The notes beneath the pieces are model-generated. The model worked only from the letters and a program-made list of their open reading frames with translations, was not told the DNA's origin and did no database searches. 64,000 nucleotides of DNA from Corythucha ciliata (taxonomy: Eukaryota > Arthropoda > Insecta > Hemiptera > Tingidae). The stretch's first letter is position 1. Each line of letters opens with the position of its first letter. Positions 12,278-23,700 of the stretch are shown here, piece after piece. Location: contig CM075938.1 in the NCBI GenBank assembly GCA_038030265.1, forward strand, positions 41,471,189-41,535,188, given 5' to 3'. The position numbers were made by a program, and so were the translations under genes.

Positions 12278-12580
12278 CGCGCCTCGATGGTGTAATGGAT
12301 ACAATGCTCGCTTCGCAACCCAGCGGGCCTGGGTTCGAATCCAGTCATTGCCCATTACACTATAAGGCTGCGGCGAGCTGTGACACGGCACACCCGGCTT
12401 CGAGTGGGCGTTCCCGGCGATGTGCGTTCAACAAACCGCGTACCGACCGAAACGCCCGCGTAGTACGGGTGTGAAGTGCACAGTTAGATCTTGGTATGGC
12501 GTAGGAGCCCAAGGGAGGCTTAGGCGCCTGCCGGGTTCAAAGCCCGGCGCCCCCGACAAAAAAAAAAAAAGCAGGATCGG
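12268..12580 (+). mobile_element. tRNA-derived SINE with target duplication and A-tail
   Basis: The 293-bp body (12278-12570) starts with a tRNA-like head. An A-box-like tggtgtaatgg lies at about 12288 and a B-box ggttcgaatcc at about 12331. The unrelated middle contains cgggcgttcccgg, followed by a second B-box-like gggttcaaagcc at about 12534, and the body ends in a run of A. The 10-bp direct repeat gcaggatcgg flanks it at 12268-12277 and 12571-12580. A degraded piece of the same body is at 24.02-24.11 kb on the opposite strand. The insertion cuts the reverse transcriptase/RNase H region of the gypsy element. Confidence 0.92.
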
Positions 12581-14019
12581 GGAATGCTAGTGTGATGTCC
12601 GATTGGAGGATAGATTTGCGCTGTTCGAATGCTGAAGACATCTCAGTTGTCCACGAAATAGGTGTGGGATCGGACTTTTTTGACTGAAGGTGTAGGGGGG
12701 CTTGGATGCTTGCCATGCGAGGGTGGAAACGGTGGTAAAAATTGAGCATCCCGAGGAAACGTTTCAATTCGTTCACATTTTTGGGCTTTGGAAATGACGA
12801 GATGGCAGAAATTTTGTCGGGAAGAGGAGAAATTCCAGTTGACGAAATGGAGCAACCAAGAAAATCAACTTGAGGCTTTGCGAAACAGCACTTAGTGACG
12901 TTAATGGTTAGACCATACTCTTTGAGTCGAGAAAAGAGCTTCTCGAGGTGCGAGAAATGATTATCCATGTCTTTGGAAAATACTAAAATGTCGTCGATAT
13001 AGACCGAAACGAAAGGAAGGTCTCGTGTGATGTTGTCCATCAACGTTGGAAAGTATGGCTTGCGTTTCGAGTCCCGAATGGCATTTTCAAAAATTCGAAT
13101 AAGCCGAAGGGGGTGGTTACGGCTGTCTTGGGTACCTACGTCATCGGGATGGTACCTGAAGGTAAGCTTTTTCGAGGTCGATGGTGGAGAAAATGTTGCA
13201 GCTGTGGACAGTCGAAATGCAATCTTGAATGTTAGGGATTGGGTAACGATCGGCGACGGTTTGGGCTTTGAGGCGGCGGTAGTCACCGCAGGGACGCCAA
13301 TCACCGGACTTCTTTTTCACGAGGTGGAGAGGGCTGGACCATGGACTTTTTGAGGGGCGACAGATTCCTGCTTGAAGCATAAAAGCGAATTCTTCCTTGA
13401 CGGCTTTCAGTTTATCAGGAGGAAGACGACGTGGTCGCGCAAAACAAGGTGGTCCAGATGTCGTAATATGATGGAAAATCGAGTGAGTCTTGTCAAAAAC
13501 TGACGACTGGTTGGGTACGTGAATTTGATATTTCGCTATTAGACTGGATATTGCTGCTGGGATGTCAGCACGTAAGGCTGAAACTGAGGGGGGGTTGCCA
13601 TGGACCAAGAAACCTGAAGTAGTCAGCGATGTGTGGGAATCAACGATGCGTTGATGTTTGATGTCGACGAGAAGTCCGAATTTAGAAAGAAAGTCGGCTC
13701 CAAGAATAGGACGGGTGACATCGGCAATGGTAAAGACGAAAGTAAAATTCCGACGGAGGCCGAAATTGAGATGCATGACTCGCTGGCCGTACGTTCTGAA
13801 GGGGGAGTTATTCGCTGCGTATAAAAATAAAGATGACACGAGAGGACGATCAGAAATACGAGGGGGAATGACTGACAGTTCAGAGCCAGTGTCGACGAGA
13901 AAATAAAAATTTGAGTTTGAATCTTTGACGAGAAGACGGCTTTGTTGTTGCCCACTCCCAATCGCCGTTAATTGAGACTGGCGAGGGAGTTTTCCGATTG
14001 CTTTTGAGTGTAAGAACAA
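12581..14019 (-). pseudogene. Protease and reverse transcriptase of the Mag-like element
   Basis: Frame 14019-13141 contains a retropepsin with the catalytic DTGSELSVI (about 13900) and ILGADFL (about 13710), then the reverse transcriptase start with WSSPLHLVKKKSGDWRPCGD (about 13310). Frame 13304-12537 carries the active-site YIDDILVFS (about 12990), VDFLGCSIS and FLGMLNFYHRF. Between about 13150 and 13020 the expected LGLFEF...PFGL segment reads only through shifted frames, so the enzyme is broken. The protein would process gag-pol and copy RNA to DNA in the family. Confidence 0.92.
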
Positions 14020-14783
14020 GGTGAGACGTATTTCTTAGCTTTTCCTGAGAACTTAGCGTGATACCAACAAAGTGGGTTAGTGAAATGATGAGCAGCGGCG
14101 GATAATGAGCTACGGCTGCGAGAACGGGATCGGGAGCGAGTCAACCGGGCGACCTGTTCGGTGAGTTTTCGAACTTGTGCATCGAGGGAAGAAATTGTGT
14201 CAGCACCTGAAAACGTTGGCGATGTTGCTGCAATGTAAGGAATGTGGGCGGACTGAATTTTGTCAGCTATTTCAGCCAACTTTTCCAATGAGTTAGTCTC
14301 GCTCATGTGTAAGATTTGCTGAGTTTGTGTGGGCAGATGTTTGAGCCATAGGTCTTTTATGATATTAGGAAGGAAATTAGTGCCGGTCAGGAGCTGAATT
14401 TCACGAAGTAATTGCGAGGGCGTACGGTCTCCTAACTCTATCGGGCCAAGTAATTTATTTAATTTGCTTCCGTCGGACTGGCCGAAGAGTTTGAGAATAG
14501 CGGTTTTTACGTTTGAGTACGTACGCGTTTCTGAGCGAAGAACGTCTGCGATTTCCCGAAGATGTTCCGGTTCGATTACCGAAATTAAATGATTGAGCTT
14601 AGTCTGCGGCGAAGTTATGCGTGCAAGTTTGAATTGCGCTTCCACGTTTAAAAACCAGAGATCTGGGTCCGCGTTCCAGAATTTTGGGAGTTTGACTGAA
14701 ACAGAGTCACAATGGGGAGAAGGAGCCGAATGGGGATCGGTACCTGAGGTCGAAGGAATCGAAGCTCCCGGTTGATTCTCCAT
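13968..14783 (-). CDS. Gag-like protein of the Mag-like retrotransposon
   Basis: A 271-residue open frame from ATG at 14783, 36 bases after the LTR end. It contains VKLPKFWNADPDLWFLNVEAQF near residue 30, a typical Mag-type gag start in which the PxFW...LWF block is conserved. Mid-protein is a helical capsid-like part, then an Arg/Ser run (RSRSRSRSR) and a C-terminal CWYHAKF...PC block. Related gags have a Cys/His knuckle there; one cysteine appears changed to tyrosine (KKYVSPC). The frame is intact but ends in a different frame from the protease, as expected for gag-pol frameshifting. Function: RNA packaging and particle assembly. Confidence 0.82.
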   Translation of the reverse strand: MENQPGASIPSTSGTDPHSAPSPHCDSVSVKLPKFWNADPDLWFLNVEAQFKLARITSPQTKLNHLISVIEPEHLREIADVLRSETRTYSNVKTAILKLFGQSDGSKLNKLLGPIELGDRTPSQLLREIQLLTGTNFLPNIIKDLWLKHLPTQTQQILHMSETNSLEKLAEIADKIQSAHIPYIAATSPTFSGADTISSLDAQVRKLTEQVARLTRSRSRSRSRSSLSAAAHHFTNPLCWYHAKFSGKAKKYVSPCSYTQKQSENSLASLN

Positions 14784-14799
14784 TCCGACGCGGAATTAG

Positions 14800-14817
14800 A
14801 TCACGTCGGGGTCACCA
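14800..14817 (-). other. Primer binding site, tRNA-Trp type
   Basis: Read on the minus strand, TGGTGACCCCGACGTGAT lies 3 bases after the 5' LTR. It is the complement of the 3' end (with CCA) of animal tRNA-Trp as I recall that tRNA. This marks minus-strand DNA synthesis priming. Confidence 0.85.
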
Positions 14818-14820
14818 ATT

Positions 14821-14909
14821 TGTGGGAGACACAATAGAGCTGTTAACGCAAAACTAAATATGAACTTTATTTTTATTTTTTTAGTCACGTTGAAAATTGT
14901 TGGGGTTCA
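14821..14909 (-). repeat. 5' LTR of the Mag-like element (89 bp)
   Basis: Starts tgtgggagacac and ends gttggggttca on the plus strand. It is nearly identical to the MITE-interrupted LTR at 9190-9668. Confidence 0.88.
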
Positions 14910-14999
14910 GGAAAAAGAACGACTAATTATTTTTTGGCAACACATGTTATTGTTGTGTCGCTTCGCTACAGACGCAAATGCAGTACCTATAGCCATTTC

Positions 15000-16225
15000 T
15001 CACAATTAGTATTTCGGTCATCTTTAAAGCATGAATGGTAACTTTCGCCATTTCCCGGGCACGAATGGTCCGTTAAGCACTTTTCAGGGCGTGATTAGTC
15101 AATCAAGCCGTTTTCAGCACAATTTCAAGCGTGAATCGTAAGTTTAACCATTTATAGACCGCATTAGAGTCAGTTTTACCAATTTTTGAGCGTGAATAGC
15201 CGCATTTTGGCAATTTTTGGGGTGCAAACTGTCAGTATGGTGATTTCTAGTGGGCGTAAATAGTCAGCGTCATATATTTTCAGGGCGCACGAATCCGTCA
15301 TTTTATTCTAGAGTATGAACTCTTTTTAACTATTATCAAGACCCGAATCGTTAATTTAACCATTTTGTGTACGCAAACAGTCAGTTTTGCCATTTTTATT
15401 GTGCAAAAAATAGCCCGTCAGTTTATCATTTTCAAAGTGAAAATTGTCAGGTCATTTATATAAAGAGTGAATATTAGCCAGGGCGATATTTTTAGGGTAA
15501 GCGAATCGTCAGTTTGGCCACTTTAGAATTCAAACGGTCATGTTTTGCCGTTTTTAAAACGGTATTTAGCATTTTTACAAAAGGGATTGCATTTTTAGCC
15601 ATTCTATACGCACGAATGGTCAATTCCCCGTTCAAATAAATTTAGGGCGTGAATTCGGGGCTAGTAATGTCACGGCGCGAGAATCACCAGTTTTGCTATT
15701 TTTAGGGCGTAATTATACCGTCACGCCAAAGGCGCGAATATGACCAGTTTGACCATTCTTTGAACGCGAATGGTCGATTTTGCCCTTTTCAGTGCAGGAA
15801 TCATCTGTTTAAGCATTTTCGGGGCACTAATAGTCAGTTTAGCTTTTTTTGGAATGCGAAATTAGTCCTTCAAGCCAAAGACGCGATTATAGTCAGTATT
15901 GGCCATTTTTGGCACGCGAATTGCCAGTTTGGCTATTTGTGGCGCGTGAATGGTTGATTTAGCCATTTTTAGGGCTTCAAGAATAGTCAGCTTAGCCATT
16001 TTAAGAACGCTTGAAGTCCGTTTGGATATTTTTAGAGCGGGAATATCTAGTGTGGCAATTTTTAGGGCGCAAAGTTGAGCCATATGAAAGGCACTAATCG
16101 TCAGTTTTGCCACTTTGGGACGCGATTACAATCGGTTTAGCCATGCTTATGGTGGGAAATAGCTATAGTTTGGCTATTTTCAGACAGTGAATGACTGTCA
16201 AGACATTTTTAGCCGAGCGGAACAC
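15000..16225 (+). repeat. Diverged ~30-bp tandem array, 'gcgcgaat...gtcagttt' type
   Basis: About 1.2 kb made of loosely conserved units reading roughly gggcgcgaat-ggtcagttt-ggccatttttag, with unit length near 30-33 bp. Individual units differ by many substitutions. The open frame at 16113-15862 with repeated KMAKLTI peptides is a translation of the repeat, not a gene. Confidence 0.85.
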
Positions 16226-16780
16226 ACAATTTCCCAAGCCCCTCCTACGAGCAGATACATAGATCGGTGGCTGAACCTTGCTATTTGGGGGTTTCTTCAC
16301 ACGTGAATCCAAAAATTATGACAAATTTTCGACCACAAGAATCAATGAAAGGGTTGTTCTTGTTACAGTGATCTCACTGGTTTAACCACCTGCATCTGAT
16401 TTTTTCCGCGGACTACCCTGAAGTCCAAGGAAGAGCTCGATGCACTTGGACCTCTCTGAACAACTCAGGGACCTAGACACGAATGGTCTCGAAAAAATGC
16501 TGCAGGAGGGGGGATCCAAGGGTCGTGGCAACCACACTTTCGGTTGTTTTTGTTACCGACCCCGATAATCCCTCGTCAGAGTTTGGGAGGTGGTTGGAGT
16601 GACCTCGTGACTCCAAGGGAGAGGCCATGGCCCCTGTTGCCCCTCCCTTGGATCCGCCATTGGGAACAGACCTATTAGTTTTTTCATAATGGGGATGGGG
16701 GAAGAACTATCGTATTTCTCTCTCATAACCAATCAACCGAATATACCTACTGAGTTTGAGTAGTCGCGTACAGGAAAGTT
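16226..16780. other. Non-coding spacer
   Basis: No gene recognised. Lies between two tandem arrays. Confidence 0.4.
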
Positions 16781-17150
16781 AGCGCGGAATTCCAGAGAGA
16801 AAAATCGCTAATGTGCTGCCCTTTGGCCAAGTCCCCGCTTAAAAGAGAAAAAGCGTTAATTCATGACCTCTAAAATGAATAAAAACGATATAACGCTAAT
16901 ACAATTGAGATAAATTGCTCAATCACGGCTAAAATTGAGAAAAACGATAATTCGTGGCCGAAATTGAGAAAAAGCGCTAATTCGTGGTTAAAATTGATAA
17001 ACTGCGGTAATTGGCTGCTGAAATTGAGAAAAAACACAATTGGCTGTTTATGAAGACAAATTCGGCCAAAATCGAGAAAAGGCGCAAATTCATTCCTGTA
17101 AGTGAAGAAAACTGCTGATTTGCGGCTAAAAGTGTGAAAAACGTAAAATA
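16780..17150 (-). repeat. 30-bp 'gcgaattagcg' array, reverse orientation
   Basis: Repeated blocks such as gctaattcgtggttaaaatt followed by gagaaaaa. This is the reverse complement of the unit seen at 62.3-63.96 kb. Confidence 0.82.
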
Positions 17151-18451
17151 GCTGCCCCTGGAAGCGTCCGCCTTTAAAACAGTAGAATCGGTTGCATCAA
17201 CAGGTCGTATAATCGATATGCTCTAAAAATTAATGTGAGAAGACGACGGTAAATGTTGGCATTGCGTGATGTAAATGTTACACATTCTCGCGTGAAAGTT
17301 TGCTGTTTTACCGGTAAATGTGTAAATTTTCTTATGCTTGCTCTTGATCGTAACATTCACGGCATAATATGCTGTCTCATAATATTCTGATTGCTGATGT
17401 TATCCACAATTTTTACCGTCATTCAGCGACCCCGAAGCATTTGGTCTGAAATTTTGGGGCGTGTCAGCCCCAAATGATGACCACAGAGAATTCACTTTCA
17501 AATGTTGCCTCAAGTTAGCACAGTTCAGAGTGCGTCATATTTTGAGTGTACACAATTGCAAGAAGGACTTTAATTGAACAGAATCATTTTATCGGGAGCG
17601 AACTTGTCAGGGCTTAATTAAATCAATAGTACGGACATTACACTCATTATTTCTCAAGTTTATTTTTCGATAATTACAAATTCATTTCACTAAAAAATCC
17701 CTCAATTTGCTTTCAAGTTCATTGAAAAAGGGGTTTCCTTTTTAATATAAATAATAAGCTCACAATGAGGACTGTCACGCAATGCGGACTTATTTTAGGA
17801 ACCTGGTCGATTTGTTCGTTTAAGGTTACACCCTCGGTTCGGCAAAAACTGTGCAAGTAAAAAGAAAAACAAGCTCTGCTCAAACCCTTCACCATCGGTG
17901 GGGAGGGGTGTTCTCCAAAGGCGACTACACAAGAAAGTACAAAACGATACTTTTAACAAATTAATTTTAATGCGAAATCTTGGAAACATTCGACGACTTT
18001 TTGGACAAGATATGCAAATCTTCAAGGATCCATAGTAAGTCCTACATAATGCTCTTCACATGAAGAAATTCAATTCATTTTTGGACCCACACGAAATGAA
18101 AACTAGTCATAGATAACATGAAGTCTGAAAGGGGGAGGGGGACAAAATAAAAATGTGGAAACCTCGCGAAATAAATAAATAACTTCTCCTTTTGAGAAAT
18201 AAAAGTTAACATAATCTGCATCTGAGCAAAAAGTAAATAACTCGTAAAATTAACAGAATAAAAATCATAACAAACAAAATTTAAGGGTAATTCCTAAAAT
18301 TAAGGAGTTGGATTACGGAAAGGGAGGGAGGGGAAGGAACAAATAATTCATTCTGGTAACAATAAAAATAAGGACTGGCGAGATTGAAAGAAACAAAATT
18401 AAAGTCTGTTCTAGTTCTTTTGGCACGAAGTGGCGATTTGTACGAATGCAT
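17151..18451 (-). other. Downstream region and probable 3' UTR of the MYND gene
   Basis: No coding signal. The first AATAAA on the minus strand after the stop codon is at 17664-17659, giving a possible 3' UTR of about 0.8 kb. TTTAAT (minus ATTAAA) also occurs at about 17738 and 17966. Which signal is used cannot be told. Confidence 0.4.
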
Positions 18452-18493
18452 TCACCCAGAACATACTTCTGAATGACCTTCCCAGGCGGTCAC
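18452..18493 (-). CDS. Last exon: end of MYND finger and stop
   Basis: Encodes VTAWEGHSEVCSG and a TGA stop. The W, H and C spaced as W-x2-H-x3-C complete the zinc finger begun in the previous exon. Acceptor ccgtgaag lies directly upstream. Confidence 0.85.
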   Translation of the reverse strand: MTAWEGHSEVCSG

Positions 18494-20695
18494 CTTCACG
18501 GAAACGGTTGATAAATATCTTTTTGTTTTTTAATATGAGAGGGGTTGCAGTTATACATTACCTGGCATTCCCGGCTGCAATACCACTGGTTGCCGCAGCC
18601 GGCGCAGACGAACTGAGCTGGCTTCTGTTTACAGCCCTGGCACTGGAGCGGTTCTTCGTTACCTTCGTCAATTACCAGACGATCGCCACTTTCAGCATCT
18701 TCATCATCAGCCTTGAAAAATAAATTTAATTAATTACCACGACCAGCCAATACCAAGTTGAAAATGAAATGAAATTACAATTATTGCCGGTTCTTCTTTG
18801 GGTTTAATAGGCAAGTTGTTTCCTCCGACGGGAGTGATGGTTATTTCATTGCGGGCTTTCTGAAAAGAACAAATGGTGGAGTGAAACATCCAGCTAACGT
18901 TTAAAAAATCCGTGGTTATATTACTTTGCTCGATGTTAGAATGTCCGCAATCGACATCCTAGGAGACGGTTGTTGAGGCCGGTAGGGTGGCGGTGGAACC
19001 GGGTGAACAGGCCGGTCTGGAGCGGTCAGAAGTCGAGCCAGAGTCGGTGAGAAGGAAGCTGATCGACTCACAACGGGTGTATTTTTAGTGAGAATCCCGT
19101 GAAGGAGTGACGAGGCGGGCGGACTTTGATCCCTCGACCCGATACCACCACCGCCGCCGCCAACTAACCCACCACCACCACCACCACCACCCATAACACC
19201 AGCAGCAGCTCCTCCAACAGGGTGAAGAGTAACTTCGGGATACGGTGGTGGTGGGGGTTTGTGGATGCCTGTGGGCGGAATACTGGCGCCGTGGTTAGAC
19301 GATGGTTGCCCGGTCAACTTGGCGAACTGAGCCAGGACGTCTTTGTAGCTTCCGTTGGATGAGCTTTCACTAGACATGTCACGGGCTCGGAGGTCATTGA
19401 CCGGTAACCTTTCATGATGGCCGGCTAATTCAGAAAACCTGAATTAAAATACTGACTGATACCGAAACAAAAACTTAACACAAACCTACCCAAGTTGTAA
19501 GGATTTTCGTTCATGGCACGCACCCTGGAGCCTGATCCTAAAGCCATATTGGCCATACTGATCAGAGAGGAAGGAGGGTTTCGATGATTGACGTCTCTCG
19601 CCCTCCGTCCTCTCCTTGGAACATTATCAGGATGCCTCGACCTAGAAGGACCACTACTCATATTTTAGGAAAAAAACATAACATTTATAAAACGTTTAGC
19701 GGAATGAAATGAAACAAAATTCACCTGTAGTCAGCAATTATTGACTTGACATCCAAAACTGGGCCATTTCTGCCCTCCCTAGCAGGCGTCCCAACAGCCG
19801 GGTCCATGAGCGCTGAAAATGGCTTAGGCAAAATGGGGCGTTGCAGTCTGCTGTAATCAGGCGTCTTGATAGGCAGTGCCGATCTGCCGGCTATCGAAGG
19901 ACTAGACGATACGATAGGAACCATCATCAACTGGTTACTTCCGGCAGGTTTGAAATTCTGTAACGCAACATGAGATTGACGTTCCAAGATGTCTGCGATC
20001 AAAGGGAGCTACATTATTACAAATAATACGCTTACGGTTAATGTGAGGTTTTCTAACGAACTATTGTCAGATACTAAGTTATCGACAGCCGCCATTCGTT
20101 TTCGCCGCAATAGCCTTTCGAGGGTTTCTTCTTTCAGTTTCCGAAGACGAATAATCGTATTCCATTCTATTTCTTTCTCTCTCGCTAATTCCACCAGAGC
20201 AGTCACTTCTTTCTGAAGTTTGTCAACCGCTTTGTCCAATTCCCCTGTCGTTTGCGAACACTCAGCTATGTAATCTTGGATGAGTTTTTCCCTTTCATAA
20301 TCCATGCAGTTCTAAAGAGAACAAAAAAAAGAGAAGATAGTTAAAAAGAATCATCAACGTACGTAGCTAATAAGGACTACGTGGAGGGGGGAGCAATGGG
20401 ATGTCGCTGAACTGACCAATGCGTTGAAGTTCTGCCAGAAATGTGTAAAAACGGTCAATCACCCCTCAGGAAATGGGTACAGCTACTAAACTAGACATTT
20501 TGTCTATGAGACTTTTTTGTTACATGTTGCCAACAGGCCCTGAACTTTTAGCTAAAATATGAACTTTTCGGCTAGTCCTGTACCAGAAACCGAGTGAAAC
20601 ATTCCAATTTATCCTCAAATAGCCGATTTCCTAGCTTTGAAGCAAAATAGCCAGTTTCTTCTGTCGCGGGATAGCTTTTAGTTGTAAGGGCAAGT

Positions 20696-20747
<52 letters not shown>

Positions 20748-23700
20748 TAATTCACTCAATAATCCACCATTTAGGAGCTTGAGTTCGTCCTCATTCACTA
20801 TGCCAAATCTTTCCAAGATTGAATAAGTGTATGAGTAGGTAAACCGATCTGATTATGGCAGTTTGTTATTGTTACCTATGATAAATTCTTCAATTTTGTA
20901 ACATGAAGATCTTATAAAAAATTTTCTAATTTCCTTTTCAAATTTTTTGTTGTTACTCAGTTCTCTAATTTCCTTAGGTAAACTATTGTATAAAGTAATT
21001 CCTGCATATTCTGCACTTTTTTTGTAGAAATGAGTGGCATGTTTATTAATGCAAAGCTTGTAGTTTGCCCGAGGAAGTAATTATGCACATCTCCTTGATT
21101 TTTGAATTTATTCAGATGTTTTCTCACTTGCTTAAGAATACCGTATTCAGAAACCCACCTTTACAAAGCCTTAACTAAAGGAGTTTGAAAAATGTGATGG
21201 TTTATAAAAATGTGTCATCTGTTTTGAAGCGCGTAAAGGAGATGTAAAGGTTAAGGTTGGTTTCTGAATACGCCCCATGTAAAACGAGACAACAGTTAGA
21301 ATAGAATGCTTTTCGAAATATTTTCTGCAAGAGGTCCGGGATTTCAAGTTAAACATTTCCCTGATGGTTCTCTTCTGTACTCGCAAAATTTGGTCTATCC
21401 CAGTAGCATTTCCCCATACCTCAATGGAATACAATTGTGACTTGAAAAGTCCATTATAGATTTCAACAAGGTCACTCACACTCAGCAACCTTCTTAATTT
21501 ACCTAGCATGAAGCAGGACTTACTTAGTTTACTCTTTACAGATTTTAAATGCTCCTTCCAATTTAAGTTTTCATCAATCGTCACTCCTAAAAACTTGGTG
21601 TGTGATACTTTATTTATGTTTTTACTGTTAATTTTTAGTGATAAATCTGCTGATGGCCTGCTTGTTACACTAAAGTTTACATAACCCGTCTTGTCTAAAT
21701 TCAATTTGAGCTTATTTTTGACTAACCATACCTGAAGTTCACTCAATGTTTTATTCAGAACTTGCGTTAACGTGTCAATATCATTTCCCGAGACTGTGAT
21801 TGTTAAATCGTCAGCGTATAAAAGAACATTAGCTGGCTGGAGAAAAGCAGGCAGGTCATTAATGTATATTAAGAATAGCACAGGCCCTAATATTGAGCCT
21901 TGTGGTACAACACAGCTTACGTTTTGTTGCTTCGACCAGCTACAATAATTTTTGTTTACTTCAACAAATTGAGTTCGACCCGTGAGGTAAGACTCAAAGA
22001 GATTTCCCGCAATACCTCTGACTCCTCATGTCCCCATTTTATCCAGTAGTAAGCGGAAATCCACTAAATCAAAGGCTTTACTCAAATCTGGAAAAATAGC
22101 CACGAACCGTTCTTTCCCATCAAGTTTTCTTCTTGTTTTATTCGTAAGTTTAAGAATAGCATCGGTAGTTGACTTTTTAGGCCTGTAACCAAGCACATTG
22201 GTACTCACTAATTAATCCTTTTCCTTCAAGCCACTCAACTAGTCTTACACAGATAGCTTTCTCAAATATTTTAGATAGAATGGAGAGCATTGCCAGAGGA
22301 CGATAATTACTCAATTTATTTGCATCAACACTCCCTTTCTTGAACAGCGGGGAAATTTTGGCTATTTTCATTTTATTTGGAAATATTCCTTCTTCGAACA
22401 TTGCATTAATTAAATAAGTCAGAGGCTTCACTATTGTCAACGCAATTCTTTTGATAATATTATTGTTCAGGTATTGATAGTCATAAGTATTTGAGGTCCT
22501 TAGACTTGTTAATATATTTAATATCTCTGTTTCTGTGGCAGGCTGGAGGAAAAGGCTTTGATGGCACGTCGTTTTGAAAGATTCTATTTTATGATATGGC
22601 ACGCCTACAGCGTGCTCGACTTCAGGCTCTCCCATGATATTTATGTAATAATCACTAAATAGTTATGAAGCTTCCCCTTCATAACTCCCTTCACTCTCTA
22701 CTCTAATAGTTTTAATATTCCGAGGTTTTCTATTATTTTCCAAGTTTACAATGTCCCACAACTATCTATTTTTATTGCTAGAGTGGCTTATTTGACTACC
22801 AAAATGGAGTTGCTTGGCTTTGAGAATAACGCTTTTATATATTTTTTAAAATGTTTTTAAGTATGAATCAAGGCTAGCGTTACTGGGATCTAGCTTCCGT
22901 TGTGCACGTAACCCCCTTAGTGTATTGCCTGATGTTATCCCTTTTGTAATCCAGCAGTAGCAGCAGCTTCAACTTTTCTTGCTTATTTTCTCTACTTTTT
23001 ACCATTAATTTTAGATCTTTATTTACGTGGCTAAAGAAAATATCCTCAAATTTGTCGTATTTAAAATTGAAATCCTTTTTTTCCGTGTAAAGGCTCTCCC
23101 AGTTTTCGCCCTCGAGATTCTTGCGGAGGTTAGCAAGAGAAAGATCGTTCACTACTCGAAATTTTTCATTCAGCTTAGTAATAGTCTTCCTGGGTCCCTC
23201 AGGCACGCCCCAAACAGAAGTTTCTAGCGCACAGTGGTCGGAATCTGCTCGGAAAGAGCTCACTTCAGCTCTTCTTCTCAATTTTATCGGTGAATTAGCG
23301 TTTTTTATCCATTTTAGCCACGAATTAGCGTTTTTCTCATTTTAGCCGTAAATTAGCAAGTTTTCACAATTTGATCCGTGTATTAGCGATTTATAGTGCA
23401 GGGAATTCGTGTTTTTCCTCATTTTAGCTGGTAATGAGCGATTTTCCTCTATTTCATCCGTGAATTAGCACTTTTTCTTACTTTCAGCTGCGAATTAGCT
23501 ATTTTTTTCGCTTTTAGCTATGAAATAGCGTTTTTTCCCAGTTTGAGCCACGAAGCCGAAAATTGTCGCTGAAGAACTTTGAAATTAATTATTAAAAATC
23601 CCCAAATGGACCAATCAGGTTGCAACTACCGTTGATATCCTTCTGTCCATGTGCCAATTCACCAGTATACTTTTCTCTCAAATCGGGCATTCATGCAAGT

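Larger units (their letters stand above)
9190..14909 (-). mobile_element. Ty3/gypsy LTR retrotransposon, Mag-like, degraded and nested
   Basis: Complete-length element read on the minus strand: LTR, tRNA-Trp primer site, gag, protease, reverse transcriptase, RNase H, integrase, LTR. The short 89-bp LTRs, the gag type and the gene order fit the Mag lineage, known for LTRs under 100 bp. The pol region has several frameshifts and three insertions: a foldback MITE in the left LTR (9208-9597), a solo-LTR-like element (10715-11793) and a SINE (12278-12570). No matching target duplication is visible outside the LTRs (tggcg against ggaaa), and no purine tract is evident beside the left LTR. It is a dead copy. 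Confidence 0.92.
20697..23281 (-). mobile_element. 5'-truncated non-LTR retrotransposon (CR1/Jockey-like)
   Basis: Minus-strand blocks in order: an endonuclease end with SDHCALE (about 23230), the reverse transcriptase start with KIAKISPLFKKGS and NYRPLAMLSILSKIFEK (about 22350-22260), GYRPKKSTTDAI (about 22190), LSKAFDLVD (about 22070), then MLFLIYINDLP and the catalytic YADDL (about 21815). The C-terminal part ends YNSLPKEIRE...EEFII near 20890. Several frameshifts split it and a ~140-bp MITE sits at 21137-21276. It ends in (ATT)n. It lies in the MYND gene intron in the same direction as that gene and is dead. Confidence 0.9.

Noticed and set aside
12288..12352. Possible tRNA gene
   Set aside because: The A- and B-box-like segments belong to a SINE with a non-tRNA body, A-tail and target duplication.
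15862..16113. Open frame with KMAKLTI repeats
   Set aside because: The repeated peptide is a direct translation of the ~30-bp tandem array.
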